Part shown: in pieces, positions 15,240-23,805 of the stretch
Numbering within the stretch: position 1 is the first letter of the stretch
How the letters are laid out: each line of letters opens with the position of its first letter
Origin: Arthrobacter sp. ISL-5
GTDB lineage: Bacteria > Actinomycetota > Actinomycetes > Actinomycetales > Micrococcaceae
Length of the DNA: 64,000 nucleotides
Direction of reading: 5' to 3'
NCBI RefSeq assembly: GCF_018613835.1
Contig: NZ_JAGGPM010000028.1
Span: forward strand, 1-64,000
Position numbers and translations under genes: made by a program
The notes under the pieces: generated by a model
The model's database searches: none
Told to the model about the DNA's origin: nothing
Seen by the model: the letters and a program-made list of their open reading frames with translations, nothing else

Positions 15240-16478
15240 ATGACCGTCTTTAGCGAACTTCGGATGCGTCCGGCCGTCGCCGGCCGCCGGGGTTGGAATG
15301 CGTCCAACACCTCACGGCTGGCGATGGCCGGCGTCGTCATCTTCACGCTTTTGGTGGGGGCAAACCTGGCGACGCCCCTCTACCCGCTGCTGCAGGCCCG
15401 GCTGGGCATCGGCTCCCTCGGCATCACGGTGGCTTTTTCCGCTTACGTCCTGGCTCTCGTCACCACCCTCGTGCTGGCCGGCCACTGGTCCGACCACATC
15501 GGACGCCGGGCGGCGCTGCTGCTCGCCGTCCTGACGGGGCTCGCGGGAGGCTTCGTTTTTGCGCATGCCGACAGCCTGCCCGCGTTGTGTGCAGGCCGCG
15601 CGCTCCAGGGCATCGCCGTGGCCCTTGCCACGGGTGCCAGCTCCGCCGCCCTGCGTGAGCTCTTGCCGGAACGGCCCGAGTGGGCCTCACGGTTCACCCT
15701 GCTGGCCTCTGCCGGGGGAGTGGCGGCCGGTCCGGCGATCGGGGGAGTGCTGTCCCTGCTGCCGGGACCCACATCCACGCCATACTTCATCCATTCCCTG
15801 GTCCTCCTTGCGCTGCTGGTCCCGCTCTACCTGCTCCGCGCCCGTCCCGCCATCAAGCCGGCCGTCGGCCCGCGCCCGCTAAAGGCCCTGGCGCCGCGCC
15901 GTCCGTCGGTGTCGCGCGAGGCGCGCGGGGCATTCTGGCTGGCGGCCGCCGTCGGATTCCTCAGCTTCACCGTTTTTGGTTTCTGCCTCTCCCTCGCGCC
16001 GGGGTACTTTGCCCGGATCGTCAGCGTTGATTCCCGTCCCCTCATCGGCGTGCTCTCCGGACTGACGCTCGGCGCCTCCGCGCTGAGCCAGCTGGTTGGC
16101 GTCCGCGGCAGGTTTGCCGTGCCGGCCGGCCTGGCGGTGCTGGGAGGCTCAGTGATGCTCATCGCCGCCGCGGCGGCCTGGACAAATCCTTGGCTGCTGA
16201 TCGCTGCCAGCCTCGCGGCGGGCGTCGGCCAGGGCATCGCCTTCCGGACCGTCTTCAATGACGTCGCCGGGAAGGTGGAGGCGTCGCGCCATGCCCAGAT
16301 CATCAGCACGGTTTACGTGATCACCTACCTGGGAAGCGCCGTTCCGGTTATCGGGCTGGGACTCGCGACGGCGGCCTATGGGCTCGAGGGGGCCGTGGCG
16401 GGTTTCGTCGTGCTCTGCGGCATCGCCGCAGGCGTGCTGGCGGCGGTGACGCTGCGCCAAAGCCTCCGCGCCGCGTGA
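15240..16478 (+). CDS. Major facilitator superfamily transporter
   Basis: 412 residues with about 12 membrane helices. The MFS loop 2-3 motif is visible as GHWSDHIGRRAALL (residues 80-94), and helix 5 has the exporter-like GGVAAGPAIGGVLS. A central cytoplasmic loop (residues 195-230) is proline- and arginine-rich. The closest type is drug or metabolite exporters of the Bcr/CflA and AraJ kind; the substrate is not evident. It is divergent from the Lrp-type regulator, and an ArsR-type regulator follows 140 bp downstream. Confidence 0.85.
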   Translation: MTVFSELRMRPAVAGRRGWNASNTSRLAMAGVVIFTLLVGANLATPLYPLLQARLGIGSLGITVAFSAYVLALVTTLVLAGHWSDHIGRRAALLLAVLTGLAGGFVFAHADSLPALCAGRALQGIAVALATGASSAALRELLPERPEWASRFTLLASAGGVAAGPAIGGVLSLLPGPTSTPYFIHSLVLLALLVPLYLLRARPAIKPAVGPRPLKALAPRRPSVSREARGAFWLAAAVGFLSFTVFGFCLSLAPGYFARIVSVDSRPLIGVLSGLTLGASALSQLVGVRGRFAVPAGLAVLGGSVMLIAAAAAWTNPWLLIAASLAAGVGQGIAFRTVFNDVAGKVEASRHAQIISTVYVITYLGSAVPVIGLGLATAAYGLEGAVAGFVVLCGIAAGVLAAVTLRQSLRAA

Positions 16479-16540
16479 GGCCCCGTCCGCCAACCAAGGG
16501 TCCCGGGAAAGGCCCGCGGCAATATCCGCAGAAAACCTGC

Positions 16541-16610
16541 GTTGCAAAGAACAGGCTGCAAAGAAAGTGTTGCAAACAAATCATTGCAAAGGTTTCTTTG
16601 CAAGCGTAGC
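16541..16610 (+). repeat. Five in-phase 14-bp repeats with TTGCAA core (candidate operator array)
   Basis: Units start at 16541, 16555, 16569, 16583 and 16597: GTTGCAAAGAACAG, GCTGCAAAGAAAGT, GTTGCAAACAAATC, ATTGCAAAGGTTTC and TTTGCAAGCGTAGC. The self-complementary TTGCAA core recurs exactly every 14 bp (one unit has CTGCAA). The array ends 8 bp before the ATG of an ArsR-type regulator, so it most likely is a multi-site autoregulatory operator. Confidence 0.7.
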
Positions 16611-16618
16611 CTTGCCGT

Positions 16619-17329
16619 ATGGAAACCACTCCGCAGCCCGGCAGGAATGACGCCAGTGACGTCGAGGAATTCCCGTTCCCGGTGCGCAAGATGGACACCG
16701 CGTCCCTGAAGGCCCTCGCCCACCCGCTCCGGGTGCAGATCCTGGAGATGCTCTCCCGCTATGGTGCACAGACTGCCTGCGGCCTTGGTGAGCTCCTGGG
16801 GGAGTCCAGCGGTTCCACGAGCTATCACCTGCGCCAGTTGGCCAAACACGACTTTGTCCGTGAGGTTGAGGGCAAGGGGACCGCCAGGGAGCGATGGTGG
16901 GAAAGGCCCCGGGGCGCCCTGCAGGTCTCGTCCCCGGAACTGGCCAGCTCGCCTGCCACCGAGGAGGCCTCACGACTCGTCAGCCGCGAGTTTGAACATG
17001 GCCGCCAGGCGGTGCTGGCCGACTTCATGGCCCATGGCGTGGATGCCCTGGACAGCGACTGGCTTCACGCCGCGACCATCAACACCTCCAATGCGCGGAT
17101 GAACGCCGAACAGCTGGGCCGGTACGCCCGTGCTGTCGAGGCCTTCGGGCACCGGCTGCTGGAGGAGATCCGCGACGAGGGCGAGCAGGACGACGCCCGG
17201 CCGGTCCAGATCCATTTCAATGCGTTCCCGATCCTTGGCGTTCCCGCCACGGCAGCGAGCCGCGGAGCACGCAAAGCAGCGAAAACTAACTCCACCAAGA
17301 GAACAAGTCCCGAAAGGAAAGAGCCATGA
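16619..17329 (+). CDS. ArsR-type winged-helix regulator
   Basis: 236 residues. Residues 24-95 form an HTH_20/ArsR domain: MDTASLKALAHPLRVQILEM, GELLGESSGSTSYHLRQLAK, and the wing VREVEGKGTARERWWERP. The C-terminal 140 residues are helical and unassigned; the last 30 are basic. No metal-binding cysteine motif is seen, so it is probably not an arsenic-type metal sensor. Just upstream lies an array of TTGCAA repeats likely to bind this protein. Its stop overlaps the start of a small gene by four bases (ATGA), indicating translational coupling. Confidence 0.82.
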   Translation: METTPQPGRNDASDVEEFPFPVRKMDTASLKALAHPLRVQILEMLSRYGAQTACGLGELLGESSGSTSYHLRQLAKHDFVREVEGKGTARERWWERPRGALQVSSPELASSPATEEASRLVSREFEHGRQAVLADFMAHGVDALDSDWLHAATINTSNARMNAEQLGRYARAVEAFGHRLLEEIRDEGEQDDARPVQIHFNAFPILGVPATAASRGARKAAKTNSTKRTSPERKEP

Positions 17330-17565
17330 GCGTTCTATCGATCAGCCGGTCTGTCCCGGGCTCCGCCTCCCGGCGCGCGTCCTTCATCGAAGCCGCGGCC
17401 GTCCGCGTGGGATCGGGGCTGGTTGCCTGGGCGGAAAGCCGCCGCGCCCGCCCGGAGGAGACGGTGAGGCAGCTGGAGGCCGCCGCCCTGCGCCGCGACG
17501 AACTGAATGTGCTCCGGGCCGACATGCTGGGCACCGCCCACTCTGGCCTGCCGCCCCAGGGCTGA
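17326..17565 (+). CDS. Small helical protein, 79 aa, unknown
   Basis: 79 residues, not recognised. A basic amphipathic N-terminus (MSVLSISRSVPGSASRR) leads into helices with AAVRVGSGLVAWAESRRAR and EETVRQLEAAALRRDELNVL. The ATG at 17326 overlaps the TGA of the ArsR-type gene, and AAGGAAAGAG inside that gene supplies the ribosome site, so the pair is cotranscribed and coupled. Confidence 0.6.
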   Translation: MSVLSISRSVPGSASRRASFIEAAAVRVGSGLVAWAESRRARPEETVRQLEAAALRRDELNVLRADMLGTAHSGLPPQG

Positions 17566-17581
17566 GTAGCCCTGGCGGCGT

Positions 17582-17610
17582 GCCTGGCCGGCCACGCGGC
17601 CCGGCCAGGC
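17582..17610. terminator. Hairpin between convergent genes
   Basis: Perfect 10-bp inverted repeat GCCTGGCCGG / CCGGCCAGGC with a 9-base loop. It lies between the stop of the 79-aa gene and the stop of the convergent Lrp gene, so it may end transcription from either side. No T run, as is common in high-GC actinobacteria. Confidence 0.55.
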
Positions 17611-17642
17611 GGCCCGGCTAGTGCGGCCAGGCCGCTGGCCGG

Positions 17643-18155
17643 TTAGTCCTGTTCCGGCAGCGGCCCGTGGTTGCCCTGGATATGGTCGAACACGAGGGTT
17701 GTTTCGGTGTGGCCCACCACCGGGTCGGTCGCCAGATTGTCCAGGACCCAGTCGCGCAGGTCCTCCGTGGTGGCGACGGCGATGTGCAGCAGGTAGTCCA
17801 CCGAGCCTGAAGTGTGGAACGTGGACAGCACGGCAGGCAGCTTGGGCACGCGGGCCGTGAAGCGGTCGATCTGCTCGCGGTCATGGGCGCGGAGCCGGAC
17901 GGCGATCAGGGCCTGGACCGAGCGTCCGATCGCGGACAGGCTCAGCTTGGCCTCAAAGCCCTGGATGATGCCGCGTTCGGAGAGCGCGCGGGTGCGCATC
18001 AGTGCGGTGGAGGGGGCGATGCCCACCATTTCGGCCAGCTGCTTGTTGGAGATCCGGGCGTCGTCGACCAGGGCGGCCAGAAGCCGTTCGTCGATGGCGT
18101 CCAACGGCTCGTTGTTTCCCGCTCCAGATCGAATATTCTTCGCGATGCTGCTCAC
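17643..18155 (-). CDS. Lrp/AsnC-family regulator next to a PLP enzyme
   Basis: 170 residues with winged helix (LDAIDERLLAALVDDARISN, IAPSTALMRTRALSERG) and RAM domain (LIAVRLRAHDREQIDRF, VDYLLHIAVATTEDLRDWVL). It is divergent from a transsulfuration-type PLP enzyme 133 bp away, an arrangement known from MdeR-MdeA and other Lrp-controlled amino-acid catabolic genes. GAATATT-like half sites in the gap (CGAATATTTGCC at 18231 and the inverted GGCGAATAATTC near 18263) may be binding sites. Control of that enzyme by an amino-acid effector is likely. Confidence 0.9.
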   Translation of the reverse strand: MSSIAKNIRSGAGNNEPLDAIDERLLAALVDDARISNKQLAEMVGIAPSTALMRTRALSERGIIQGFEAKLSLSAIGRSVQALIAVRLRAHDREQIDRFTARVPKLPAVLSTFHTSGSVDYLLHIAVATTEDLRDWVLDNLATDPVVGHTETTLVFDHIQGNHGPLPEQD

Positions 18156-18288
18156 GGACCCTCCTTAAAGTGTTCTGTGTTCATCATAGTCGCCACTTTC
18201 CCGTCGATCCATTCATGAGCACTGTATCTATCCGAATATTTGCCAGATACTTGCGGCATTCAATGGCGAATAATTCACAAGGAGTACC

Positions 18289-19452
18289 GTGCTTTCTCTT
18301 GACTCGCTGGCAGTTCACGCCGGCCGGAACGGCCTCACGGACCAGGGCGTCCACGCCGTTCCGATCGACCTTTCCACCACCGCCCCGCTTCCCTCCGTCG
18401 CGGACGGAGGCCTTGCCTACGAGCACCTGGCAACCGGCGGCCCGCACGCGGAGGGACAGAGCACCGTTTACCAGCGGCTGTGGAATCCCACCGTGGCACG
18501 CTTCGAGGCCGGGGTGGCCCTTCTGGAAGGAGCCCCCGAGGCAGTGGCTTTCGCCACCGGCATGGCCGCCCTGAGCGCCGTGCTCCTGGCCGCCGTGGCG
18601 GGCGGAAAGAAGCACGTGGTGGCGGTTCGGCCCCTGTACGGCGGCAGCGACCATATCCTTGCGTCCGGTGTGTTGGGAACCGAGGTGACCTTCACGGACG
18701 CGGAAGGGGTGCACGCTGCGCTCCGGCCCGATACCGGACTGGTTGTGGTGGAGACTCCCGGAAACCCGAGCCTTGACCTGGTGGACATTTCGGTGCTCGT
18801 GGCCGCCGCGGACGGCGTGCCTGTGCTGGTGGACAACACCTTTGCCACGCCCGTCCTTCAGCGGCCGCTCGAGCACGGTGCCGCCCTGGTGCTGCACAGT
18901 GCCACCAAGTTCATGGGCGGCCACGGTGATGCCATGGGCGGGGTGGTGGCGGCGTCGCCGGAGTGGGCCAGCCGCCTTCGCCAGGTAAGGGCTATCACCG
19001 GCGGCATCCTGACGCCGCTGCCGGCCTACCTTCTGCACCGCGGGCTGGCCACGCTTCCTGTCCGCGTGCGCGCGCAGCAGGCCACCGCCCACAAGGTGGC
19101 CTCCGGGCTCGCCGGGCATGAACTGGTTCGCACCGTCCGCTACCCGGGCCTCCCCGAATGTGATCCGCACGGTCTGGTCGGCACCCAGATGTCAGGCCCG
19201 GGATCGCTGCTCGCGCTGGAGCTGCACAGTGCCGACCATGCGGGGCGCGTCCCTTCGGCTGTCCGGATGATCACCCACGCCGTGTCACTGGGCGGAATCG
19301 ACACCCTCATCCAGCATCCGGCCGGCCTCACCCACCGCCCGGTGGCGGACGGCGCCAAGCCGCACGCCAGCCTTCTCCGCGTCTCCGTGGGGCTCGAAGA
19401 CGCAACGGACATCCTCGAAGACCTCATCCAGGCAATCGAGGGAACGCGCTAG
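18289..19452 (+). CDS. Cys/Met-metabolism PLP enzyme (gamma-lyase/gamma-synthase type)
   Basis: 387 residues of the transsulfuration family (cystathionine gamma-lyase, methionine gamma-lyase, gamma-synthases). The PLP lysine is in VLHSATKFMGGHGDAMGG near residue 205, and the cofactor Asp in VLVDNTFATPV. The catalytic tyrosine region reads RPLYGGSDHIL. Classical methionine gamma-lyases have a reactive Cys here (YGCT), which is missing, so cystathionine/homocysteine lyase or another gamma-elimination is more likely. It starts at GTG 18289 behind AAGGAG. The divergent Lrp gene is the likely regulator. Its stop overlaps that of the convergent MFS gene by four bases. Confidence 0.85.
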   Translation: MLSLDSLAVHAGRNGLTDQGVHAVPIDLSTTAPLPSVADGGLAYEHLATGGPHAEGQSTVYQRLWNPTVARFEAGVALLEGAPEAVAFATGMAALSAVLLAAVAGGKKHVVAVRPLYGGSDHILASGVLGTEVTFTDAEGVHAALRPDTGLVVVETPGNPSLDLVDISVLVAAADGVPVLVDNTFATPVLQRPLEHGAALVLHSATKFMGGHGDAMGGVVAASPEWASRLRQVRAITGGILTPLPAYLLHRGLATLPVRVRAQQATAHKVASGLAGHELVRTVRYPGLPECDPHGLVGTQMSGPGSLLALELHSADHAGRVPSAVRMITHAVSLGGIDTLIQHPAGLTHRPVADGAKPHASLLRVSVGLEDATDILEDLIQAIEGTR

Positions 19453-20834
19453 CCGCCTGCCGGGTTTTGCTGTCCTGCCGCGTTCGGCTGCCCAGCCGGG
19501 TTCCGCCGGCGTGCGGAGCGCGGGGGACGCGGGCCCGGTTCGCCCGCTGAGGCGGGATGCACGACGGCGGTGATCACCGCCGTCGTGCATCCCAGGGCAA
19601 TCACGGTTACGGCCAGGGCCGTCCAGCCGAGCGACTGGAACACCAGTCCGCCGGCCCAGCCGATGATGCTGGACCCCAGGTAGTAGGCAAGGTTGTACAG
19701 TGACGCGGCCTGTGCGCGGCCGGAAACGGCGATGGCTCCTGTCCACCCCGCGCCGATGCTGTGGGCCGCAAAGAAGCCGCCGGTAAAGACCACGAGCCCG
19801 GCCAGGATCAGCACCAGGACCTGGGTGAGCGTCAGGGCAAGGCCTGCGGACATCAGCAGGATTCCGCCGAGCAGCACGTTCCGCCGGCCGAACCGCTGCG
19901 TCAGGCCGCCAGCCCAGCGGGAGGTCGCCGTCCCGGAAAGGTAGGCCAGGAAGATCAGGCTGATAACAGTGGCGGGGAGGCTGAACGGCTCCCCGGAGAG
20001 CCGGAATCCCAGATAGTTGTAGACCGCCACGAAGCCGCCCATCAGCAGGAACGCCTGCACGTAGAGGGCCAGCAGCCCCGGATTGCCGAGATGCCCGGCC
20101 AGTGTCCGGGCTGCTCCACGGAAGCCGCTGGCCTTGGCCGGGCTGAAGCCCCGGGCTTTGGGCACAAGCACCAGGAACAGCACTGCGGCGAGGGTGGCCA
20201 GGACGGATACCGCGAAGGCGGCGGCGCGCCATCCCCACAATTCCCCGACCGGACCGGCCACGAGCCTGCCGGCCAGGCCGCCCAAGGTTGTGCCGGCAAC
20301 GTAGCTGCCCGCAGCCACCGCCGCATGAGCCCTGTTGATCTCCTCGTTCAGGTAGGCGATGGCGATCGCCGGGATGCCGCCCAGCGCCATGCCTTCGAGC
20401 ATCCGGAGACCCAGCAGCATGGGAAACGAAGTGGCCAGCGGAACCATCAGGCCCAGCACGGTCGCGGCCGAGATTCCCCAGGCCATGGCCCGGACACGCC
20501 CGATCCGGTCCGCCAGGAAGGACCACGGGATAACGGTCACGGCCAGCCCCACGGTGGCCAAGGAAATGGTCAGCGCCGCTTCAGCGGCCGTGACCCGGAG
20601 TTCCGCCGCCATGACCGGCAAAACCGCCTGGGTCGAGTAGAGCTGCGCGAAGGTGGCCACGCCTGCGAAAGCGAGCCCGCCAAGGATCTTGCCATACGCC
20701 GGCGAACCTTTGGCGTGCCCTTCCCACCGCGCCTGGTCCGGGCGGCCGGGCATGGGCTCGCTTGACGCCGGCTTATTTGGCACTGTCTTGCGTGGCAGCG
20801 TCTGGCCGGACGTTGGCTTGGTGGGCGTTGGCAT
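19449..20834 (-). CDS. MFS transporter (YnfM-like)
   Basis: 461 residues with 12 predicted helices and a 45-residue basic, proline-rich N-terminal extension. The MFS motif is present as FLADRIGRVRAMAW, and a C-terminal-half counterpart as TQRFGRRNVLLGG. The sequence FAQLYSTQAVLPVMAAEL in helix 1 is typical of YnfM-like transporters. The tail is a low-complexity run with repeated (G)QxNxAG units (AGQPNAAGQQNPAGG). A LysR gene is divergent 90 bp away, so it probably regulates this exporter. The substrate is unknown. Confidence 0.87.
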   Translation of the reverse strand: MPTPTKPTSGQTLPRKTVPNKPASSEPMPGRPDQARWEGHAKGSPAYGKILGGLAFAGVATFAQLYSTQAVLPVMAAELRVTAAEAALTISLATVGLAVTVIPWSFLADRIGRVRAMAWGISAATVLGLMVPLATSFPMLLGLRMLEGMALGGIPAIAIAYLNEEINRAHAAVAAGSYVAGTTLGGLAGRLVAGPVGELWGWRAAAFAVSVLATLAAVLFLVLVPKARGFSPAKASGFRGAARTLAGHLGNPGLLALYVQAFLLMGGFVAVYNYLGFRLSGEPFSLPATVISLIFLAYLSGTATSRWAGGLTQRFGRRNVLLGGILLMSAGLALTLTQVLVLILAGLVVFTGGFFAAHSIGAGWTGAIAVSGRAQAASLYNLAYYLGSSIIGWAGGLVFQSLGWTALAVTVIALGCTTAVITAVVHPASAGEPGPRPPRSARRRNPAGQPNAAGQQNPAGG

Positions 20835-20924
20835 TTTTCCAGCGTAGATCTATGCTGACTGAGCATCCAATGCATGATTCAGCTAGAAATCATAGCAAAA
20901 ACGGATGAATAGAGCCGGGGAGCC

Positions 20925-21920
20925 ATGGACCTACAGCACAGGCAGCTCGTGCAGCTGTTGCCGATACTTCCGCTGCTTGCCGAGCTTGGCCGCACGCAGC
21001 ACATCACGGAAACCGCCGAACTTCTCGGTGTTCCGCAGTCCACCGTGAGCCGGGCACTGGCCCGCGCCAGCGCCGTCGTGGGCACGGAGCTGCTCATCCG
21101 GGAAGGCAGGGGTGTCCGCCTGACGCCGGCGGCCAAGGCCCTGCTGCCGTACGTCGAATCTGCGCTCGCGGACTTCCGCACGGGCCTTGACCTGGTGCGG
21201 CATGAATCCGAAGTGGTCCGCGGCCGGATAGCCGTGACCTTCCAGCACACGTTCGGCGAGGCGACGCTGCCGCTGCTGATCAGCGCATTCCGGAGCCGCC
21301 ACCAGCAGACGGAGTTCGACCTCAGCCAGGGCTCCCGCGACAGCTGCCTTGCCGAGCTGGCTTCCGGCCAGGCCGACTTTGCCCTGACCGCCCCGGTGGC
21401 GGCGGCCAGCCGGACCATCGGCTCGGCTGCCCTGTATCGGGAACCGCTGCGGCTCGTCGTGCATCACCGGCACCGGCTGGCCGGCCGCCAGAGTGCGGGC
21501 CTGGCCGACATCCGGAAAGATCCCTTTGTTGCCCTCGGGCCGGGATACGGACTGCGGTCCCTCACTGATGCGATGTTCCGGGAAGCGGGATTCCGGCCCC
21601 GGATCGCCTTCGAAAGCCAAGATTCCCACACGGTCCGCGGCCTGGTGTCCGCCGGGCTGGGGGTCAGTATCCTGCCGCCGGGCGGCGGCACCGGGCCGGG
21701 GAGCGACGCGACAGCCCGGGCCGGCGGCCTGGGCTGGGTGGAGATCCCGCTGGAATCTGAGCTCGCGTTCCGGGAGATCGGCATGGCCTGGCGCGAACGC
21801 CGAACCCCGCGCGACGCCGAGCCGGACCCGGTGCGGCTCTTCCGGGAGCTGGTGCTGGCGGACGGTCCAGCGCTACTGGCCGGGCTGGTCCGTGCACGTT
21901 CGGGACTCGACGCCCGGTGA
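20925..21920 (+). CDS. LysR-family transcriptional regulator
   Basis: 331 residues. N-terminal HTH (residues 5-64: LLPILPLLAELGRTQHITET, LGVPQSTVSRALARASAVVG, and the LysR phrase ELLIREGRGVRLTPAA) and a periplasmic-binding-like effector domain from about residue 90 to 300 (RIAVTFQHTFGEATLPLLIS, GLGVSILPPGGG). It is divergent from the YnfM-like MFS gene, the classical LysR layout. Start ATG at 20925 follows a weak GGGGAG. Confidence 0.9.
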   Translation: MDLQHRQLVQLLPILPLLAELGRTQHITETAELLGVPQSTVSRALARASAVVGTELLIREGRGVRLTPAAKALLPYVESALADFRTGLDLVRHESEVVRGRIAVTFQHTFGEATLPLLISAFRSRHQQTEFDLSQGSRDSCLAELASGQADFALTAPVAAASRTIGSAALYREPLRLVVHHRHRLAGRQSAGLADIRKDPFVALGPGYGLRSLTDAMFREAGFRPRIAFESQDSHTVRGLVSAGLGVSILPPGGGTGPGSDATARAGGLGWVEIPLESELAFREIGMAWRERRTPRDAEPDPVRLFRELVLADGPALLAGLVRARSGLDAR

Positions 21921-21971
21921 CGGGGCGTTCGCGGACGTGACTTTCGGGAATCTGGCCACGGCTCGCCGGCG

Positions 21972-22770
21972 CTAGCCTCCCAGGAGGCCGCTCATGGCAT
22001 CCGCCACGGGGCCGGTCCTGGCCGTGCGCCAGCCGGTACCGGCCCACAGATTCAGGCGTTCAGCGTCCCCGGCGGCCGCCGCGGCCGCGCGGACGGGGGC
22101 CGTCAGGTGGTGGATGGCCGGGTATCCGTCCGGGGCGTCTTCATGGTCGCGCACGAAGTCGTTGACCAGGGCCCGAGCGTAGCGTCCCGTGAACGCGCGG
22201 GTCAGCGTCGTTTCCGTAAACCGTGCGGCTCCCAGGGCGTCCTTGTGCAACTGCCGGGCGCCGCTCTCGTCCGTCCGCAGGAGGGCAGTCCCCACCTGCG
22301 CCGCTTCCGCGCCGGCGGCGAGCACCGACGTCACGGCCGCCGCATCCGACACGGCACCGGCAGCTATGAGCGGAAGGCCGACGGCGGCACCCACCTCCCT
22401 GAGCAGCTCCGCCGTCGTGGACGGTGTCCCGGCCGGCCGGCGGTCTGCCAGGAAGGCGCCGTGGCGGGAGGCTGACGCCGTAGCGGTCGGCATCCGCGCG
22501 CAGGCTGAGCCGGTACTGCTCGAGCCGGTTCACATCGTCGGGGGAGGGGTGCAGCTGCGCGGGATCCGGAACGAAGACGTTCACGCCGAACCTGATGCCC
22601 GCCTCGCGTGCGGCCCGTATCTCCTCGCTCATCGCCGGGACAGTCTTGTACCCGGCCGCGAGGAAGCCGAGGCCGCCGGCGCGGTGAACTGCTGCAACGA
22701 AGCCGGGAGTCGATGTCCCGCCGGCCATGGGTGCCGCGATGATCCGGGTGCCAAACAGGGCATGGGGCAT
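21972..22770 (-). pseudogene. Nitronate monooxygenase, internal deletion with frameshift
   Basis: From ATG 22770 it reads the typical N-terminus MPHALFGTRIIAAPMAGGTS and the FMN-barrel part GGLGFLAAGYK, FGVNVFVPDP, up to YGVSLP near 22463. It then jumps, in a different frame, to HGAFLADRRPAGTPSTT, GLPLIAAGAVSDAAAV, and ends DAMSGLLGG. The region expected between (about 90 residues with the catalytic His and the FMN-binding QGxEAGGH motif) is missing. The result cannot be a working enzyme. The deletion joint lies in CTCCCGCCACGGC. Confidence 0.82.
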
Positions 22771-22806
22771 TGTCTGCTCCTTGAGACGACTCAGTAGGCT
22801 GTTCAG

Positions 22807-23769
22807 GTGACTAACTCTGACAACCTACCCGATGCGCAGTCTGTTCCTTCCGGGGGCGCCCTTCAATCCGGGACCACAGTTCCTTCCCACGACGTTGTGA
22901 TCGGCCTGGACATCGGAGGAACCAAGACGCGAGGAGTCCGCTTCGAACACGGAGTACCCGTCGCCGACGAAAGCGTCGGAAGCTCGAACGTGCAGAATGT
23001 CAGCCGCGCAGAAGCGGCTGCACACCTGGCGGAGCTCTTCGCCAAAATAGGCCAGGGCCCCGTGTCCTACGTCTACGCCGGAGCCGGCGGCATCGACACG
23101 GACGAGGACGCGGCCGCCCTGGCCGCCCTCATCGAACCGCATGTTCCCGGGGCCAGGATCACCGTGGTCCATGATTCCCGCCTGCTGCTGGCCGCGGGCG
23201 GAGCAAGCAGCGGCGTGGCCGTCATCGCAGGCACGGGCTCGGCGGCGTGGGGGCGGAACGGGCGCGGTGAAGAAGCACGGGCCGGCGGCTGGGGCTACCT
23301 CCTCGGCGACGAAGGCAGCGGCTACTGGCTGGGCCGGGAGGCCGTCCGCCACAGCCTGCGCCGCATGAACCAGGGCCTGGAACCGGACCAACTGACCCGG
23401 GCGCTGCTTGAGTCCTGCGGGGTGGACGACCCCAACAAGCTGATCGCCCTGTTCCACTCCCCCTCCGCGGGCCGCCGTTACTGGGCGCAGCAGGCCAGGC
23501 TGGTGGTCGAGGCCGCGGATTCCGGCCACCTGATCAGCCGGCAGCTCGTTGACCAGGCAGGCCATGACCTCGCTGACATGGCGGCGCAGGTACTGCGGCA
23601 GCTCGGGCTCGACGGCCCGGTCATCCTCGGCAGCGGGCTGGGCATGAACGTCGTCCGGCTCCAGGACGCATTCCGGAACCGGCTCGCAGCGGCCGGTGTC
23701 ACGGACGTCCGGGTGCTCGACCAGGATCCCGTCTTCGGTGTCCTGCAGCTCGTGGGCGAACAGGGCTGA
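22807..23769 (+). CDS. N-acetylglucosamine kinase-like BadF/BadG-family ATPase
   Basis: 320 residues of the ASKHA fold. Phosphate-1 motif VIGLDIGGTKTRGV (residues 31-45), phosphate-2 VAVIAGTGSAAWG, the domain motif GGWGYLLGDEGSGYWLG, and the adenosine motif VILGSGLG near 282. This pattern is that of GlcNAc/glucosamine kinases related to human NAGK, so it probably phosphorylates an amino sugar in peptidoglycan or chitin recycling. The N-terminal 28 residues are a disordered extension. Start is GTG 22807, 36 bp from the divergent nitronate-monooxygenase remnant. Confidence 0.82.
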   Translation: MTNSDNLPDAQSVPSGGALQSGTTVPSHDVVIGLDIGGTKTRGVRFEHGVPVADESVGSSNVQNVSRAEAAAHLAELFAKIGQGPVSYVYAGAGGIDTDEDAAALAALIEPHVPGARITVVHDSRLLLAAGGASSGVAVIAGTGSAAWGRNGRGEEARAGGWGYLLGDEGSGYWLGREAVRHSLRRMNQGLEPDQLTRALLESCGVDDPNKLIALFHSPSAGRRYWAQQARLVVEAADSGHLISRQLVDQAGHDLADMAAQVLRQLGLDGPVILGSGLGMNVVRLQDAFRNRLAAAGVTDVRVLDQDPVFGVLQLVGEQG

Positions 23770-23805
23770 CGGTCCTGCTTCCCGGCCAACCGTGCAGCGG
23801 AGGGC

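Noticed and set aside
19449..19452. Overlap of two stop codons in CTAG
   Set aside because: A normal consequence of tight convergent packing; noted but not significant.
19761..20765. 334-codon open frame on the plus strand
   Set aside because: Antisense to the YnfM-like MFS gene, with the Gln/Gly/Arg-rich composition of a shadow frame.
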